Counted from the stretch's first letter, positions 8,466 to 19,285 are shown. The stretch is DNA of 64,000 nucleotides from Acidobacteriaceae bacterium (GCA_003134815.1 PLCO01000010.1:31717-95716), one strand, 5' to 3'. Numbers and translations are program-made. Notes: generated from the letters alone by a model not told the origin.

Positions 8466-9898
8466 GCCATCACCAGCATGCGCGGCTCGGTCATCTCTTC
8501 AATGGCCCACCGGATGCCTTCGCGGCCCAGTCCGGAGTCCTTGACGCCGCCATAAGGCATGGGATCGAGGCGCCAGTTAGGCGTGTCTCCCACGACGAGC
8601 GCGCCCACTTCCAGCTCGCGATACGCGGTGAAGATGCGGTCGGAGTCGCGCGTCAAAATGCCTGCCTGCAGTCCATACTTCGAGTGATTTACCTGCGCCA
8701 GCGCTTCCTCGAAATCATCGTACGGCTCGATCAACAGGACCGGCCCAAAGATTTCTTCGTCGCGAACTTTCATTCCGGTTTTGGTGCCGGTCAAGATGGC
8801 GGGCGTAATCATCGATCCCTTGCGCTCGCCGCCGGTCACATGCTTGGCTCCGCTCGCGATAGCCTCTTTCACCCACGATTCCACGCGCTCGGCCTCACTT
8901 TGGCGAATCATCGGTCCCACCTCAGTGGCTTCGTTCGAGGGGTCGCCAATGACCAGTTTTTCCGCAAAGTCAACTACCTTCCACAGAAAGGTCTGGTAGA
9001 TTGGGCGTTCGACAAAGACGCGTTGCAAACTGATGCACGACTGGCCGGCAAAGCCGAACGCCGCGTGCGCAGTGCGCGAGGCCGCATCGTCCAGGTCCTT
9101 CCAATCGCTGTGCACCAGCATCGCCGCGTTCCCGCCCAGCTCCAGCAGTACGCGCTTGCGGCCGGAGTGCGCCTTCAGCTCCCAACCCACCTTGGCCGAG
9201 CCGGTGAAGCTGACCAGCTTGATGCGATCTTCTTTTTCCGCGAGCCAGGCGGTGTCGGCGTCAGACAGCGTGAGCACGGCAAGCGCCTCCTCAGGCCAGC
9301 CGGCCTTCAGGATCACTTCGCCAAGGGCGAGCGCGGTAAAGGGGGTTTGCGGCGCGGGTTTCAAAATCACGGGGCAACCTGCGGCAATGGCCGGCGCAAC
9401 CTTGTGGGCTACCAGGTTCAGCGGGAAATTAAACGGCGTAATCGCCAGAATCGGACCCACGCCAAAGCGCTGCACGAGCCCCCAGCGGCCTTCATTGCCT
9501 TCGGACAAATCCAGCGGAATGCTCTCGCCGCCCAGCCGCACGGATTCTTCAGCGGCGGTTTTGAAGGTGAGCACGGCGCGATCCACTTCGATGCGGGCCA
9601 TGCGCACCGGCTTGCCCGCCTCGGCCACAATCAACTGCACGAAGCGGTCTTTTTGTTCAATGAGCGCTGCGGCCACGTTTTCAAGGATCTCGCGGCGCTT
9701 CCAGCGCGGCTTCGCACGGGTGCGGCGCAGGCTGGCGGACGCATGATTGACGGCGGTGCGCGCATCCGCGCGGGTGGCCACGGTTACACGGCCCACCAGC
9801 CCCTGGTCCCACGGAGATCGCACTTCGAAGGCCTCTCCGTCAGCCCATTCCTTGCCGCACAACAGAAAACCGGTTTGCTCTCCCGGGCGCATCTTCAT
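8453..9898 (-). CDS. NAD(P)-dependent aldehyde dehydrogenase
   Basis: A 481-residue cytoplasmic enzyme of the ALDH superfamily that oxidises an aldehyde to the acid. Motifs include ITPFNFPLNLVAHKVAPAI, VSFTGSAKVGWELK (cofactor binding), LELGGNA with the general-base Glu, and GFAGQSCISLQRV with the catalytic Cys, followed by EIFGPV. The substrate is not evident; the sequence resembles lactaldehyde or succinate-semialdehyde type enzymes. The start at 9898 has a good AGGAG site 8 nt upstream; a longer reading from 10138 adds 80 residues of non-family sequence and is rejected. Confidence 0.93.
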   Translation of the reverse strand: MKMRPGEQTGFLLCGKEWADGEAFEVRSPWDQGLVGRVTVATRADARTAVNHASASLRRTRAKPRWKRREILENVAAALIEQKDRFVQLIVAEAGKPVRMARIEVDRAVLTFKTAAEESVRLGGESIPLDLSEGNEGRWGLVQRFGVGPILAITPFNFPLNLVAHKVAPAIAAGCPVILKPAPQTPFTALALGEVILKAGWPEEALAVLTLSDADTAWLAEKEDRIKLVSFTGSAKVGWELKAHSGRKRVLLELGGNAAMLVHSDWKDLDDAASRTAHAAFGFAGQSCISLQRVFVERPIYQTFLWKVVDFAEKLVIGDPSNEATEVGPMIRQSEAERVESWVKEAIASGAKHVTGGERKGSMITPAILTGTKTGMKVRDEEIFGPVLLIEPYDDFEEALAQVNHSKYGLQAGILTRDSDRIFTAYRELEVGALVVGDTPNWRLDPMPYGGVKDSGLGREGIRWAIEEMTEPRMLVMASPG

Positions 9899-10185
9899 GG
9901 TGGAGCTCCTGAATGTACGTTCTGATGGTAAAGCGCCGGGCTTGAATTGTCCGGCGCCGGGGCTTGCTATTCGGCTGCGGGGCTGCGAATTGGGAAGAAA
10001 GGCCGGGCTCAGTGATGAACGCGACCAACAGACGCGAAAAACGGGCGCGAAGATCCCGCGGGACGATCTGGCGGCAGAGAAGCGGTTACTGAAGGGGCAT
10101 GAGATCAGGTATATTGGAGCGGTTCCCAAACGGGCCACAAGCGGAATTCATAACATCAACATTCTCCGAGGAAAAGGAAGCGACG

Positions 10186-10824
10186 ATGCCCGATCCTAAC
10201 AGCAGCCAAGTCCCGCCGCCGGGTTCATTCCAGCCTGTTCCCGGTTCGTTTCAGCCGGTTCCAACACAGTATGGCGCGCCACCGCCGCAGTATGGCGCGC
10301 CGCCTCCACCGTATGGCGCGCCCCCACCCAAGTCTGGTCCCAGCGCGCTCAAGGTCATCCTCATCGTCGTGGCGATCCTGGTCGGCCTTGGCATGATCGG
10401 CGCCGGCATCGTTGCCTACGGCGTCTACCGCGTCGCCAAAACTGTCCACAAGGATGCCGATGGAAACATCACGGTGAATACTCCCAAGGGCACCTTTACC
10501 GCCAACGCATCGGATACGTTCACCGCAAGCGATCTGGGAATTGCGATCTATCCCGGCGCCACGCAGGGCAAGGGCGGCTTGCGCATGACCATTGCCGGAA
10601 GAAGTATGGTCAGCGCGAACTTCCTTACGCCCGACTCACCCGACAAAGTGATCGCCTTCTACAAAGACAAAGCAGGACCCACTGCACAGACCATGACGAC
10701 CGGAAACGGCGGAATCATCACGTTGCAGAATGGCTCCAATTCCATCACGGTGACGATTATGCAGTCGGCGAGCGAGAACAACGGCCAGACGCAAATCACG
10801 ATTGTGAATTCTTCCGGAAGTTAG
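10186..10824 (+). CDS. Proline-rich single-pass membrane protein, unknown function
   Basis: A 212-residue protein in three parts. Residues 1-50 are cytoplasmic and Pro-rich with repeats (PGSFQPVP twice, QYGAPPP-type three times). A single transmembrane helix follows (VILIVVAILVGLGMIGAGIV), then a roughly 135-residue extracytoplasmic domain beginning VHKDADGNITVNTPKGTF with conserved-looking segments GIAIYPGA and SPDKVIAFYKDK. The family is not recognised. The start is supported by a purine-rich ribosome-binding site (GAGGAAAAGGAAG) upstream of the ATG. Confidence 0.75.
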   Translation: MPDPNSSQVPPPGSFQPVPGSFQPVPTQYGAPPPQYGAPPPPYGAPPPKSGPSALKVILIVVAILVGLGMIGAGIVAYGVYRVAKTVHKDADGNITVNTPKGTFTANASDTFTASDLGIAIYPGATQGKGGLRMTIAGRSMVSANFLTPDSPDKVIAFYKDKAGPTAQTMTTGNGGIITLQNGSNSITVTIMQSASENNGQTQITIVNSSGS

Positions 10825-10881
10825 TCGCATCTGCAAGCGGAGAGGCTTCCAGCAGCCGCAAGCTTCCCTTCGATCCCGCCA

Positions 10882-12888
10882 TCAGGCTGCGGTGGCAATT
10901 GCCGCTGAGCGGCGAATCGCGACGACCGTGATGTCGTCGGACTGGCCAAATTGCTTGGCCGCCGCGGCGATCTCCGCCGCCGGACGGCTTGAGATTGCCG
11001 TGCCGCGGTCGAAACCGAATAGCTCGCGCCGCTCGTTCTGCGCCTCGATCACGCCATCGGAGTAGAACGTGAGCCGGCTACCCGGCGCAAGCTGAAGCTG
11101 CGTCGTTTCGTAATGGGTGCCGCTGATAATTCCCAGGGGCAGCGCGCCGGGCAGGTCAAGTTCGCGCCCGTCGAGATAGGGCGGCAGGTGGCCGGCGTTG
11201 GCGATGGTCACAGCTCCGCCGGCAGCGATGCTGACTGCCATGGCGGTGGCAAATCCGCCATCGGTGCGGCCCATCAGGCGATCGTTCAGTTGCGCCAGTA
11301 TCTCGGCGGGGACCTGGCTGTACGCGGCCGCTGTGCGGATGGCCCCAACGAGCACCGATACAAGCATGGCGGCGGGCAATCCCTTTCCTGCCACGTCGCC
11401 AATCACAACCAGCAGGCCGCCCGCCCCGTCAGGCAGCACCTGGAAGAAGTCGCCGCCGACCTGTTGCGCGGGTTCGTAGACGCTCTCGACTTCATAGCCG
11501 GGAACGGTTTCTGCGTGGTCGGGCAGAATTACCTGCTGCACCGCGCGGGCGTTCGCCACCTCGGCTTCGAGGATCGCCTGCTGGCGGCTCACGCGGTTGG
11601 TGCGCAGCAGGATGATAAGCGCCAGGGTTACCGGCGCGAGTATGTTCAGAAAGTCCTGAGCGTTGAGGTTGAACGGCCCGAACGGCAGCGGCCCGACCGG
11701 CATGTACCTGAGGGACTGAAAAAAGCGCCATGCGGTATAGCGGAGGCCCGGAATCTGCGACAGCAGCAATGCACCATAGAAGAAGTCCCAATAGAGGCCG
11801 GTGAGAAACAGGGGGACAAGCAGAATACCCGCGTCGCGGTTTCCACGGCGGGCACGAGCAATCAGGATCACGGGAAGAATGACCGAAATCAGCAACGTGA
11901 GCGGAGCCTGGAAAAAGGCGAACTGAACCGTGTTCAAAGCGCCCACAAAGAACAATGGCTCAATTACGGCAATTGTCACGGAAGCGAATACCAGATACAC
12001 ATGCAGCCGCCATCCGATTGGCCGGTCTATAAAGGCCAGATACATCCGCGCCATAAAGTACGTGCTGAAGAGGTCTGACAGGCCGATAAGAATATTCAGG
12101 CTTGCCGGAAATGTATGGAGCATGCTGAAAAGATTGAGGGGAAGAGGCAGAAGGCTAGCCAGTCCCCACAGGAAAAGCCAAAGATACTCGGTCCGCCTGC
12201 GCTGCGCGGAATAGAGCAGCAATGCTCCCAGCATTAGGCCAATGAGGGTTAAATCGCCCAGCCACCAAAGAAGGCTCTCGCCGATTGTTTGAAGCCATGT
12301 GTTTTCAGCCAAGCCCTCATCCTCGCCCAGCGCCAGCTTCCAGTCGCGGAGGCCGGGATAGGCATCGACCCAATCGACAGGCGAAAGGCGAACGCGGAGT
12401 GCGATGACGATGAAGCCGGTGGCGACTTGATCGCCGGGAATCTTCGCCATGAGCCGCGCACTGTTGTCATAAGGCGTAAAAGGGGCGATGCTGCCCACCT
12501 GAAGCAACGGAACGCCGTCGGTGTAGACGACAAATGCGCTTGAAAGCTGGTACTCGCGCAAAGCAAGATTCGGTCCGCGCGGCGGGACCTTCAGATGAAG
12601 GCGGTACCAGACGATCTCCGGGCGGGAGTGGGGAAAAAGCGTGTGCAAAGAATCGGTCGCGGCGTTGAAGGGCAGCCAATGCGAGTCGTCGAAGTCCGAG
12701 CGGGCGTAAGCAGGATCGTCGCCGGCGTGTACCAGCCAGCCGGCGCCAAGATCGATGCGCGGCTGGCCCAGTTGGGTAGCGTCATAAACCTGCGCTGAAG
12801 CACGCGGCGCGCACAGTGCCACACCCAGGCAGATGGCGCCCGCAGCCAGCCAGCGCCAGATATTCGAAAAAGATGGGGGGTAAACCAC
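10882..12888 (-). CDS. Membrane-bound SpoIIE/PP2C-type serine phosphatase (copy 1)
   Basis: A predicted signalling phosphatase of about 668 residues: a signal or anchor segment, a roughly 190-residue extracytoplasmic sensor domain, about seven transmembrane helices (LIGLMLGALLLYS onward), a short coiled-coil linker, and a C-terminal PP2C/SpoIIE domain. Metal-binding acidic residues are visible in VGGDFFQV, VIGDVAGKG, YSDGVIEA and QSDDITVV. Such proteins usually dephosphorylate anti-sigma antagonists. The start is uncertain: a GTG at 12888 precedes the signal segment, while an ATG at 13161 would overlap the divergent alkA-like gene. It is a paralog of the gene at 57294. Confidence 0.85.
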   Translation of the reverse strand: MVYPPSFSNIWRWLAAGAICLGVALCAPRASAQVYDATQLGQPRIDLGAGWLVHAGDDPAYARSDFDDSHWLPFNAATDSLHTLFPHSRPEIVWYRLHLKVPPRGPNLALREYQLSSAFVVYTDGVPLLQVGSIAPFTPYDNSARLMAKIPGDQVATGFIVIALRVRLSPVDWVDAYPGLRDWKLALGEDEGLAENTWLQTIGESLLWWLGDLTLIGLMLGALLLYSAQRRRTEYLWLFLWGLASLLPLPLNLFSMLHTFPASLNILIGLSDLFSTYFMARMYLAFIDRPIGWRLHVYLVFASVTIAVIEPLFFVGALNTVQFAFFQAPLTLLISVILPVILIARARRGNRDAGILLVPLFLTGLYWDFFYGALLLSQIPGLRYTAWRFFQSLRYMPVGPLPFGPFNLNAQDFLNILAPVTLALIILLRTNRVSRQQAILEAEVANARAVQQVILPDHAETVPGYEVESVYEPAQQVGGDFFQVLPDGAGGLLVVIGDVAGKGLPAAMLVSVLVGAIRTAAAYSQVPAEILAQLNDRLMGRTDGGFATAMAVSIAAGGAVTIANAGHLPPYLDGRELDLPGALPLGIISGTHYETTQLQLAPGSRLTFYSDGVIEAQNERRELFGFDRGTAISSRPAAEIAAAAKQFGQSDDITVVAIRRSAAIATAA

Positions 12889-13037
12889 AGGAAATACGCG
12901 GCCTCTGGGGGAACCGTTCCAGCCTACCACTGCGCAGGAACAACGCCCGATAGAAATTCTGTGCGCTCCCGGCGAGCCGCTGCCGATCGGTAAAGCTTGC
13001 TCGGCGATTGAGAGGATCGAGCAGTCGCGTGGTGCGA

Positions 13038-13043
13038 TAGACT
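13038..13043 (+). promoter_or_regulatory. -10-like hexamer TAGACT 7 nt before the AlkA-like gene
   Basis: TAGACT is followed by seven bases and the ATG at 13051. There is no ribosome-binding site between, consistent with a leaderless transcript. Confidence 0.4.
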
Positions 13044-13050
13044 CCTGCTT

Positions 13051-13755
13051 ATGATTCACGACGGCCGCAGCCGCAAACTTCCTTTCGATCCTGCTGAGGC
13101 AGTGGCGCATTTGCGGGCCAGCGATCCGAAACTTGCCAAGCTCATCGACTGCGCCGGGCAATTCACGCTCCGCTTGCAGAACACGACTTCGCCTTTCGAG
13201 TCGCTGCTCGAATCGATCCTCTACCAGCAGTTACACGGCAAGGCAGCGGCCACCATTCACCGTCGCCTGCGCGAGTACTTTGGCGGTGGCGATCCCGCGC
13301 CGCAGCTTCTGCTCGACACTCCGGATGAGCCGCTGCGCGCCGCCGGCGTCTCCGGCAACAAGATCAAGGCTCTGCGCGACTTGGCTGCCCGTACCCTGGA
13401 CGGCACCGTGCCCACGCATGGCGCCATCCGCAAAATGTCTGACGCCGAGATCGTCGAACGGCTCACTGCGGTACGCGGCATCGGCACATGGACGGTTGAA
13501 ATGCTGCTCATCTTCCGCCTGGGCCGGCCGGACGTGCTGCCGGTAACCGACTACGGTGTGCGCAAGGGATTCGCGTTGACCTTCCAGCGACTACCCAAAT
13601 CCCGCGCGCTTGAGGCGGCCGATCTACCCAAGCCCGATGTGATGCTTCGCCGCGCGAAACGCTGGGCGCCCTACCGCTCCGTTGCAAGCTGGTACCTTTG
13701 GCGTGCCTGCGACCTGGCGAAGAACACTGCTCCCGCGGGGCGCTCGGCAAGATAG
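13051..13755 (+). CDS. DNA-3-methyladenine glycosylase II (AlkA-like)
   Basis: A 234-residue base-excision-repair enzyme that removes alkylated purines. The helix-hairpin-helix and catalytic region are clear: LTAVRGIGTWTVEMLLIF followed by LPVTDYGVRKGF, which carries the catalytic Asp, near residues 145-170. ESILYQQLHGKAAATIHRR is the usual substrate-pocket helix. It lacks the N-terminal domain of E. coli AlkA, matching the shorter type. It is divergent from the SpoIIE phosphatase and followed after 71 nt by the GH57-like gene. Confidence 0.9.
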   Translation: MIHDGRSRKLPFDPAEAVAHLRASDPKLAKLIDCAGQFTLRLQNTTSPFESLLESILYQQLHGKAAATIHRRLREYFGGGDPAPQLLLDTPDEPLRAAGVSGNKIKALRDLAARTLDGTVPTHGAIRKMSDAEIVERLTAVRGIGTWTVEMLLIFRLGRPDVLPVTDYGVRKGFALTFQRLPKSRALEAADLPKPDVMLRRAKRWAPYRSVASWYLWRACDLAKNTAPAGRSAR

Positions 13756-13826
13756 CGCGAGCGCGATGGCCGTAAAATAGCTTGAGCGGGCGGCAGAAAG
13801 AGCGCCTGCACTGCATCGGACAATTC

Positions 13827-16319
13827 ATGCCGCCTGGAAAGCGCTTTGTTTGCATTCACGGACATTTCTACCAGCCGCCGCGCGAGAACCCGTGGCTGGA
13901 GACGGTAGAAATCCAGGACACGGCTGCCCCCTACCACGACTGGAACGAGCGCATCTGCGCGGAATGCTACGCGCCCAACGGCGCTGCCCGCGTGGTGAAC
14001 GTGAAAAATCAGATCACGCGGATCGTGAATAACTACGCGCGCATCAGCTTTAACTTCGGCCCGACACTGCTGAGCTGGCTGAAGGAAAACGCGCCGCGCA
14101 CCTACCGCATGATCCTGGACGGCGAAGGCCGCAGCCGCGAGCGTTACCACGGGCACAGCTCGGCAATGGCGCAGGGGTACAACCACATGATTCTGCCGCT
14201 GGCCAATGCGCGCGATCGCCAGACGCAGATCCGCTGGGGCATGGCCGACTACGAAAGCAGCTTTGGCGCTCCGCCTGAGGGCATGTGGCTACCGGAGACG
14301 GCGGCCGACACGGCCACTCTGGAGGCGCTGGCGACCAACGGCATCAAGTTTACCGTGCTTGCGCCGCACCAATGCAGGCGCATTCGACCGGTGAAAAGCG
14401 AAGGCGGCGAAGCCGAATGGACCGATACGCCGAATGCGACCGTGGACACGACGCGCCCTTATCTTGTGCGCTTCGCCTCGGGCGCGACGATCGCCATCTT
14501 CTTTCACAACGGCCCGGACTCGCGCGCCATTGCCTTTGAAGGGCTGCTTGAATCCGGCGACAACCTTGCAGCTCGGCTGAAAGCGGGCTTCAAGGATTCG
14601 GATCAGCCGCAGCTTGTTCACGTGGCAACCGACGGCGAGTCATACGGTCATCATCACAAGTACGGCGAGATGGCGCTGGCCTACGCGTTGCGCCTGCTGG
14701 AGCAAGACACGACCGTGAAGCTGACCAACTACGGCAGCTTTCTGGAGCAATTTCCGCCCCAATTCGAGTGCGAGATTGTGGACAACACTTCGTGGAGTTG
14801 CCAGCACGGCATCGAGCGCTGGCGCTCCAACTGCGGCTGCAACGGCGGCAGGGCGGGCTGGAACCAGGCGTGGCGCGCGCCCTTGCGTCAGGCTCTTGAC
14901 GAGCTGCGCGATGCGATCGCTCCCCTTACCGAGCGCGAAGGCGGCAAGCTCTTCAAGGATGTATGGGCGGCGCGCGAGGCTTATATCCATGTAGTGCTGG
15001 ACCGCAGCACCGATTCCGCCGACCGCTTCTTCAACGCGCATCAGGCGCATACGCTCTCGGAATCCGAGCGCGTTCAGGCTCTCGAACTAATGGAAATGCA
15101 GCGCCACGCTCTGCTGATGTACACCAGTTGCGGCTGGTTCTTCGACGACATTGCGGGCATTGAGACGGTGCAGGTGATCGCCTACGCGGCGCGCGTGCTG
15201 CAGCTTGCAAAGCTGATGTTCGGCCAACAGGGGGCTGCGCTGGAGCTTGCATTTCTGGGACGCCTGAGTGAAGCCCGGTCCAACGCGCCTGAAGAAGGCG
15301 ACGGCGCGCGCATTTACAAAAAGTCCGTCACCACAATGGAACTGTACCTTGAGCAGGTGGCCGCGCACTACGCCATCAGCTCGATCTTCTCCTCGTTTGC
15401 CGATGAGACGGAGCTTTTTTGCTATCGCATCCACCGCATCTCGTACGAGATTTTCACTTCCGGGCGCGGCCGCCTGGCGGTGGGCCGCGTGCATGTGGCC
15501 AGCGCCATTACCGGACATGCGCAGAGTTTCTCGTTTGCGGTGCTCCACTTCGGCGACCAGAACATTACCGCCGCCGTGAAAGCCCACGACGACGCAGGCG
15601 CTGCCGCCTTTGAGGCTTTTTCCACTGAAGCCGCCGGCCATGTGCGGCGGGCTGATTTCCCTGAGGTCATTCGCCTCATCGACCGGTTCTACGGCCACGC
15701 CGACTACTCGATCACGTCGCTTTTCCGTGACGAGCAGCGCCGCATCGTCGGGCTCATTCTCACCTCTACTCTGCGCGACATTGAGAACTCGCTCACCACG
15801 ATTTACCAGGACCACGCCAGCCTGATCCATTTTCTCTCCCAGGCAGACCTACCCAAGCCGCCCGCGCTCACTCTCGCCGCCGGCTTCGCCATCAACGCCG
15901 GTTTGCGCCGCTTGCTCGAGGGCAACCCCATCGATGTGGCGCAGATGCGCTCTTTGCTCACGATGGCCAAGGCGGATCAGGTTCCACTGGAGACCGCCGT
16001 GCTCTCCTACATTGCCGACCAGCGCATGAAGCGCACCATGGTCGAGTTGCAAATGTCCCCGGGATCGCTGAAGGTGCTTGAGCGCGCGCTCGCGCTGGCT
16101 CGCGCGATTACCGAGCTGCCGTTTGAGTTGAATCTCTGGCAGGCGCAGAACATCTGGCACGAGATTTTGCGCACTCCCAACTACGGGCTCGCCGCGCTTG
16201 GCGCAGAAGAACGCCTGCGATGGGAGAAGGAATTCAACGAACTCGGCGCCTGCCTCACCATCGATTTCTCGGCCATGCGTGCGGGCGAAAAAGCAGACGC
16301 TCTTGCGGCAGCAGACTAG
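13827..16319 (+). CDS. Glycoside hydrolase family 57-like protein with DUF3536
   Basis: An 830-residue cytoplasmic protein. The N-terminal half reads as a GH57 (alpha-amylase/glucanotransferase type) catalytic domain: CIHGHFYQPPRENPW at the start, FNFGPTLLSWL, and GMWLPETAAD, which carries the likely nucleophile Glu. The second half matches the DUF3536 region common in acidobacteria and others. A role in alpha-glucan (glycogen) turnover is expected but the substrate is unknown. The ATG at 13827 is preferred to a TTG at 13782. The TAG stop lies at the outer edge of a palindromic element. Confidence 0.85.
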   Translation: MPPGKRFVCIHGHFYQPPRENPWLETVEIQDTAAPYHDWNERICAECYAPNGAARVVNVKNQITRIVNNYARISFNFGPTLLSWLKENAPRTYRMILDGEGRSRERYHGHSSAMAQGYNHMILPLANARDRQTQIRWGMADYESSFGAPPEGMWLPETAADTATLEALATNGIKFTVLAPHQCRRIRPVKSEGGEAEWTDTPNATVDTTRPYLVRFASGATIAIFFHNGPDSRAIAFEGLLESGDNLAARLKAGFKDSDQPQLVHVATDGESYGHHHKYGEMALAYALRLLEQDTTVKLTNYGSFLEQFPPQFECEIVDNTSWSCQHGIERWRSNCGCNGGRAGWNQAWRAPLRQALDELRDAIAPLTEREGGKLFKDVWAAREAYIHVVLDRSTDSADRFFNAHQAHTLSESERVQALELMEMQRHALLMYTSCGWFFDDIAGIETVQVIAYAARVLQLAKLMFGQQGAALELAFLGRLSEARSNAPEEGDGARIYKKSVTTMELYLEQVAAHYAISSIFSSFADETELFCYRIHRISYEIFTSGRGRLAVGRVHVASAITGHAQSFSFAVLHFGDQNITAAVKAHDDAGAAAFEAFSTEAAGHVRRADFPEVIRLIDRFYGHADYSITSLFRDEQRRIVGLILTSTLRDIENSLTTIYQDHASLIHFLSQADLPKPPALTLAAGFAINAGLRRLLEGNPIDVAQMRSLLTMAKADQVPLETAVLSYIADQRMKRTMVELQMSPGSLKVLERALALARAITELPFELNLWQAQNIWHEILRTPNYGLAALGAEERLRWEKEFNELGACLTIDFSAMRAGEKADALAAAD

Positions 16320-16588
16320 GCCTTGTTAACACAACCTGGGATGAGCAGCGTTGCGAGCGAAAATTCGGTCAGACGAGGCGGAGGACGACGGCTGTGACGA
16401 CCCCACTGCCGAGGACGACAACGAAGTATGACCCAGTTTTCGCCGCAACCCGCAGGGACGGGGCCAGTTTTGTCCATTTCTTCGTCGCTCGTCGCTTCAG
16501 TAACCGGTTACAGTGCGCTCCTTGCTCCTCGAACTGAACAAAACTGGCTCCCGTCGCTGCCATTCCAGGTTGTGTTAACAGGCCCTAG
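16316..16588. mobile_element. MITE-like palindromic element flanked by CTAG
   Basis: The ends form near-perfect inverted repeats: TTGTTAACACAACCTGGGATG at the left (16323-16343) and its complement at the right (16561-16581, one G/A mismatch and a one-base offset). CTAG directly flanks both ends (16316-16319, 16585-16588), like a 4-bp target duplication. Inside, the word CCAGTTTT recurs in both orientations (about 16432, 16460 and, inverted, 16541). No transposase and no credible gene is inside. It separates the convergent GH57-like and hpnI genes, and its left CTAG contains the GH57-like stop codon. Confidence 0.75.
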
Positions 16589-16594
16589 AGCCGC

Positions 16595-17821
16595 TCAGGA
16601 CGGGGTGGGCTCTGGGGGGACCAGCTTTCCATCTTTCAGCGTGAAGCGCTCGCCGCGCCATACGATTGTGTCTGCGGCAGACCCGGCCACCCACAAGGCC
16701 ATGGCGACAACATCGCGCAGCGGCAACAGCCATAGATACGGCAGCACTTCGTGATCTGCCAGCACCGCGGCGCCCACGGTCATGGCCTGCGCAAGCCGCA
16801 GGAAGAAGCTCAGAGCAAGCAGCCAGAGGCTCAGCGGGCTCATTCCGCTCGCAAGCACATTTACGAGCGTCCATCCGAAGCCATGCGTGACGATCAGGCC
16901 CGCATAGCCCCATGGCCGCGCGCAGCGCACCGTCCGCAGCCAGCGTAGTTGATGGTCAAAGAATCCGCGCCAGGCATACGCGGGTATGGCGGTCTCGACG
17001 ACCTCCGCGCTCAACTCGATACGATAGCCTGCGTTCGCCACCCGAGCGCCCAGCTCGTAATCGTCGGCCAGGTAATCCACCAGCGGCAGCAAGCCGCCGA
17101 TTTTATCCAGCGCCTCGCGGCGTACCGCGAGCGTTGAGCCAAGGCCATAGTGCAGGCCACCTTCGATCATCTTCGAGAGCAAGACACCGGGCATGAACTC
17201 AGTCGCGATTCCCAGCGCTTCGAGTTGCGAAGGCGGCCGCGAAGGCAGGCCACTGCCGCGTGAAACTGGCCTGTGCGCCTTGCCGCGATAGAGCGTTGTC
17301 ACAAGGCCCACCGGTGATTTAGCCGCGTCGCGCGAAGCGGGCGCGAAACAGCACATCACGCGCTCAAGGTAGCGCGGGCTCACCGTAATGTCGGAATCGT
17401 TGATGAGCAGGAAATCGCGGCGCGCGTGCTCGACGAGCTGCGCGAGCGTGCTCACTTTGCCGTTCGTGCCCAGTCTTTGCGGGCACTCAATGAGTTGGAT
17501 CGCACGCTCCGGAAACTCGCCTTGCAGTTGCTTGACGACCGCGGCCGCGGGATCGTCCAGCGACGATACGCCGAAGAGCAGTTCGAACTCGCCGGCATAA
17601 TTCTGGCGGCAGTGGCTGCGAAAAGCATCCATCATGCCGGGGTCGAGTCCTTTGAGAGATTTGAGAATGGTCACGGCGGGCGCGAACGCCGGCTTAGGAG
17701 ACCGCCGATCGTGGAGAAAGACACGCGCCGCGATGATCGACGCCAGAAAGTAACCCATTCCGGCCACGGCCAGCGCCGTCGTCGCGAGCTCCACAGCCTG
17801 CGCCAGTGCGTGCGGCATCAC
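16595..17821 (-). CDS. hpnI: Hopanoid-type glycosyltransferase HpnI (GT2, ceramide-glucosyltransferase-like)
   Basis: A 408-residue membrane glycosyltransferase. HpnI adds N-acetylglucosamine to bacteriohopanetetrol in the making of bacteriohopanetetrol glucosamine. The chain has an N-terminal membrane helix, then a GT2 domain with VTILKSLKGLDP, NDSDITV (DxD-type), DYLADDYELG and the QxxRW motif as HQLRWLRTVR, and ends with two or three membrane helices. The ceramide-glucosyltransferase family is the alternative. No hopanoid partner gene (hpnJ, hpnK, shc) is adjacent. The start could be either of the first two Met codons. Confidence 0.82.
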   Translation of the reverse strand: MMPHALAQAVELATTALAVAGMGYFLASIIAARVFLHDRRSPKPAFAPAVTILKSLKGLDPGMMDAFRSHCRQNYAGEFELLFGVSSLDDPAAAVVKQLQGEFPERAIQLIECPQRLGTNGKVSTLAQLVEHARRDFLLINDSDITVSPRYLERVMCCFAPASRDAAKSPVGLVTTLYRGKAHRPVSRGSGLPSRPPSQLEALGIATEFMPGVLLSKMIEGGLHYGLGSTLAVRREALDKIGGLLPLVDYLADDYELGARVANAGYRIELSAEVVETAIPAYAWRGFFDHQLRWLRTVRCARPWGYAGLIVTHGFGWTLVNVLASGMSPLSLWLLALSFFLRLAQAMTVGAAVLADHEVLPYLWLLPLRDVVAMALWVAGSAADTIVWRGERFTLKDGKLVPPEPTPS

Positions 17822-17835
17822 AACGGCTAGATTAC

Positions 17836-17985
17836 AGCCTCTAGCTGCTAGCTTCTAGCTCTTCGTGCGCGCATCAATGGATTCGGTGTTTTGAAAGGAT
17901 CGTCGACTCGCGAGCACGGGTTTTCGCACGTAAGGATAAGTGGGAAAGGCCGAAGCTAGTAGCCAAAAGCTAGAAGCTAGAGGCT
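17836..17985. repeat. Inverted, CTAG-rich intergenic repeat
   Basis: AGCCTCTAGCTGCTAGCTTCTAGCT at 17836-17860 is built from 7-base units. Its complement AGCTAGAAGCTAGAGGCT lies at 17968-17985, next to the stop codon of the downstream permease. CTAG occurs six times within 17836-17985 and once more just upstream (17827). The region holds no gene. Confidence 0.75.
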
Positions 17986-17988
17986 GGT

Positions 17989-19248
<1,260 letters not shown>

Positions 19249-19285
19249 AAGGCAGTTCTCAGTTTTTCCTTGTCATAGAGCTGCT

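Noticed and set aside
8684..9925. 413-codon open frame on the plus strand
   Set aside because: It is antisense to the aldehyde dehydrogenase gene, and the protein looks like a shadow translation.
16369..16563. 64-codon open frame inside the MITE-like element
   Set aside because: It is short, lies within the palindromic repeat and has no start signal or family resemblance.
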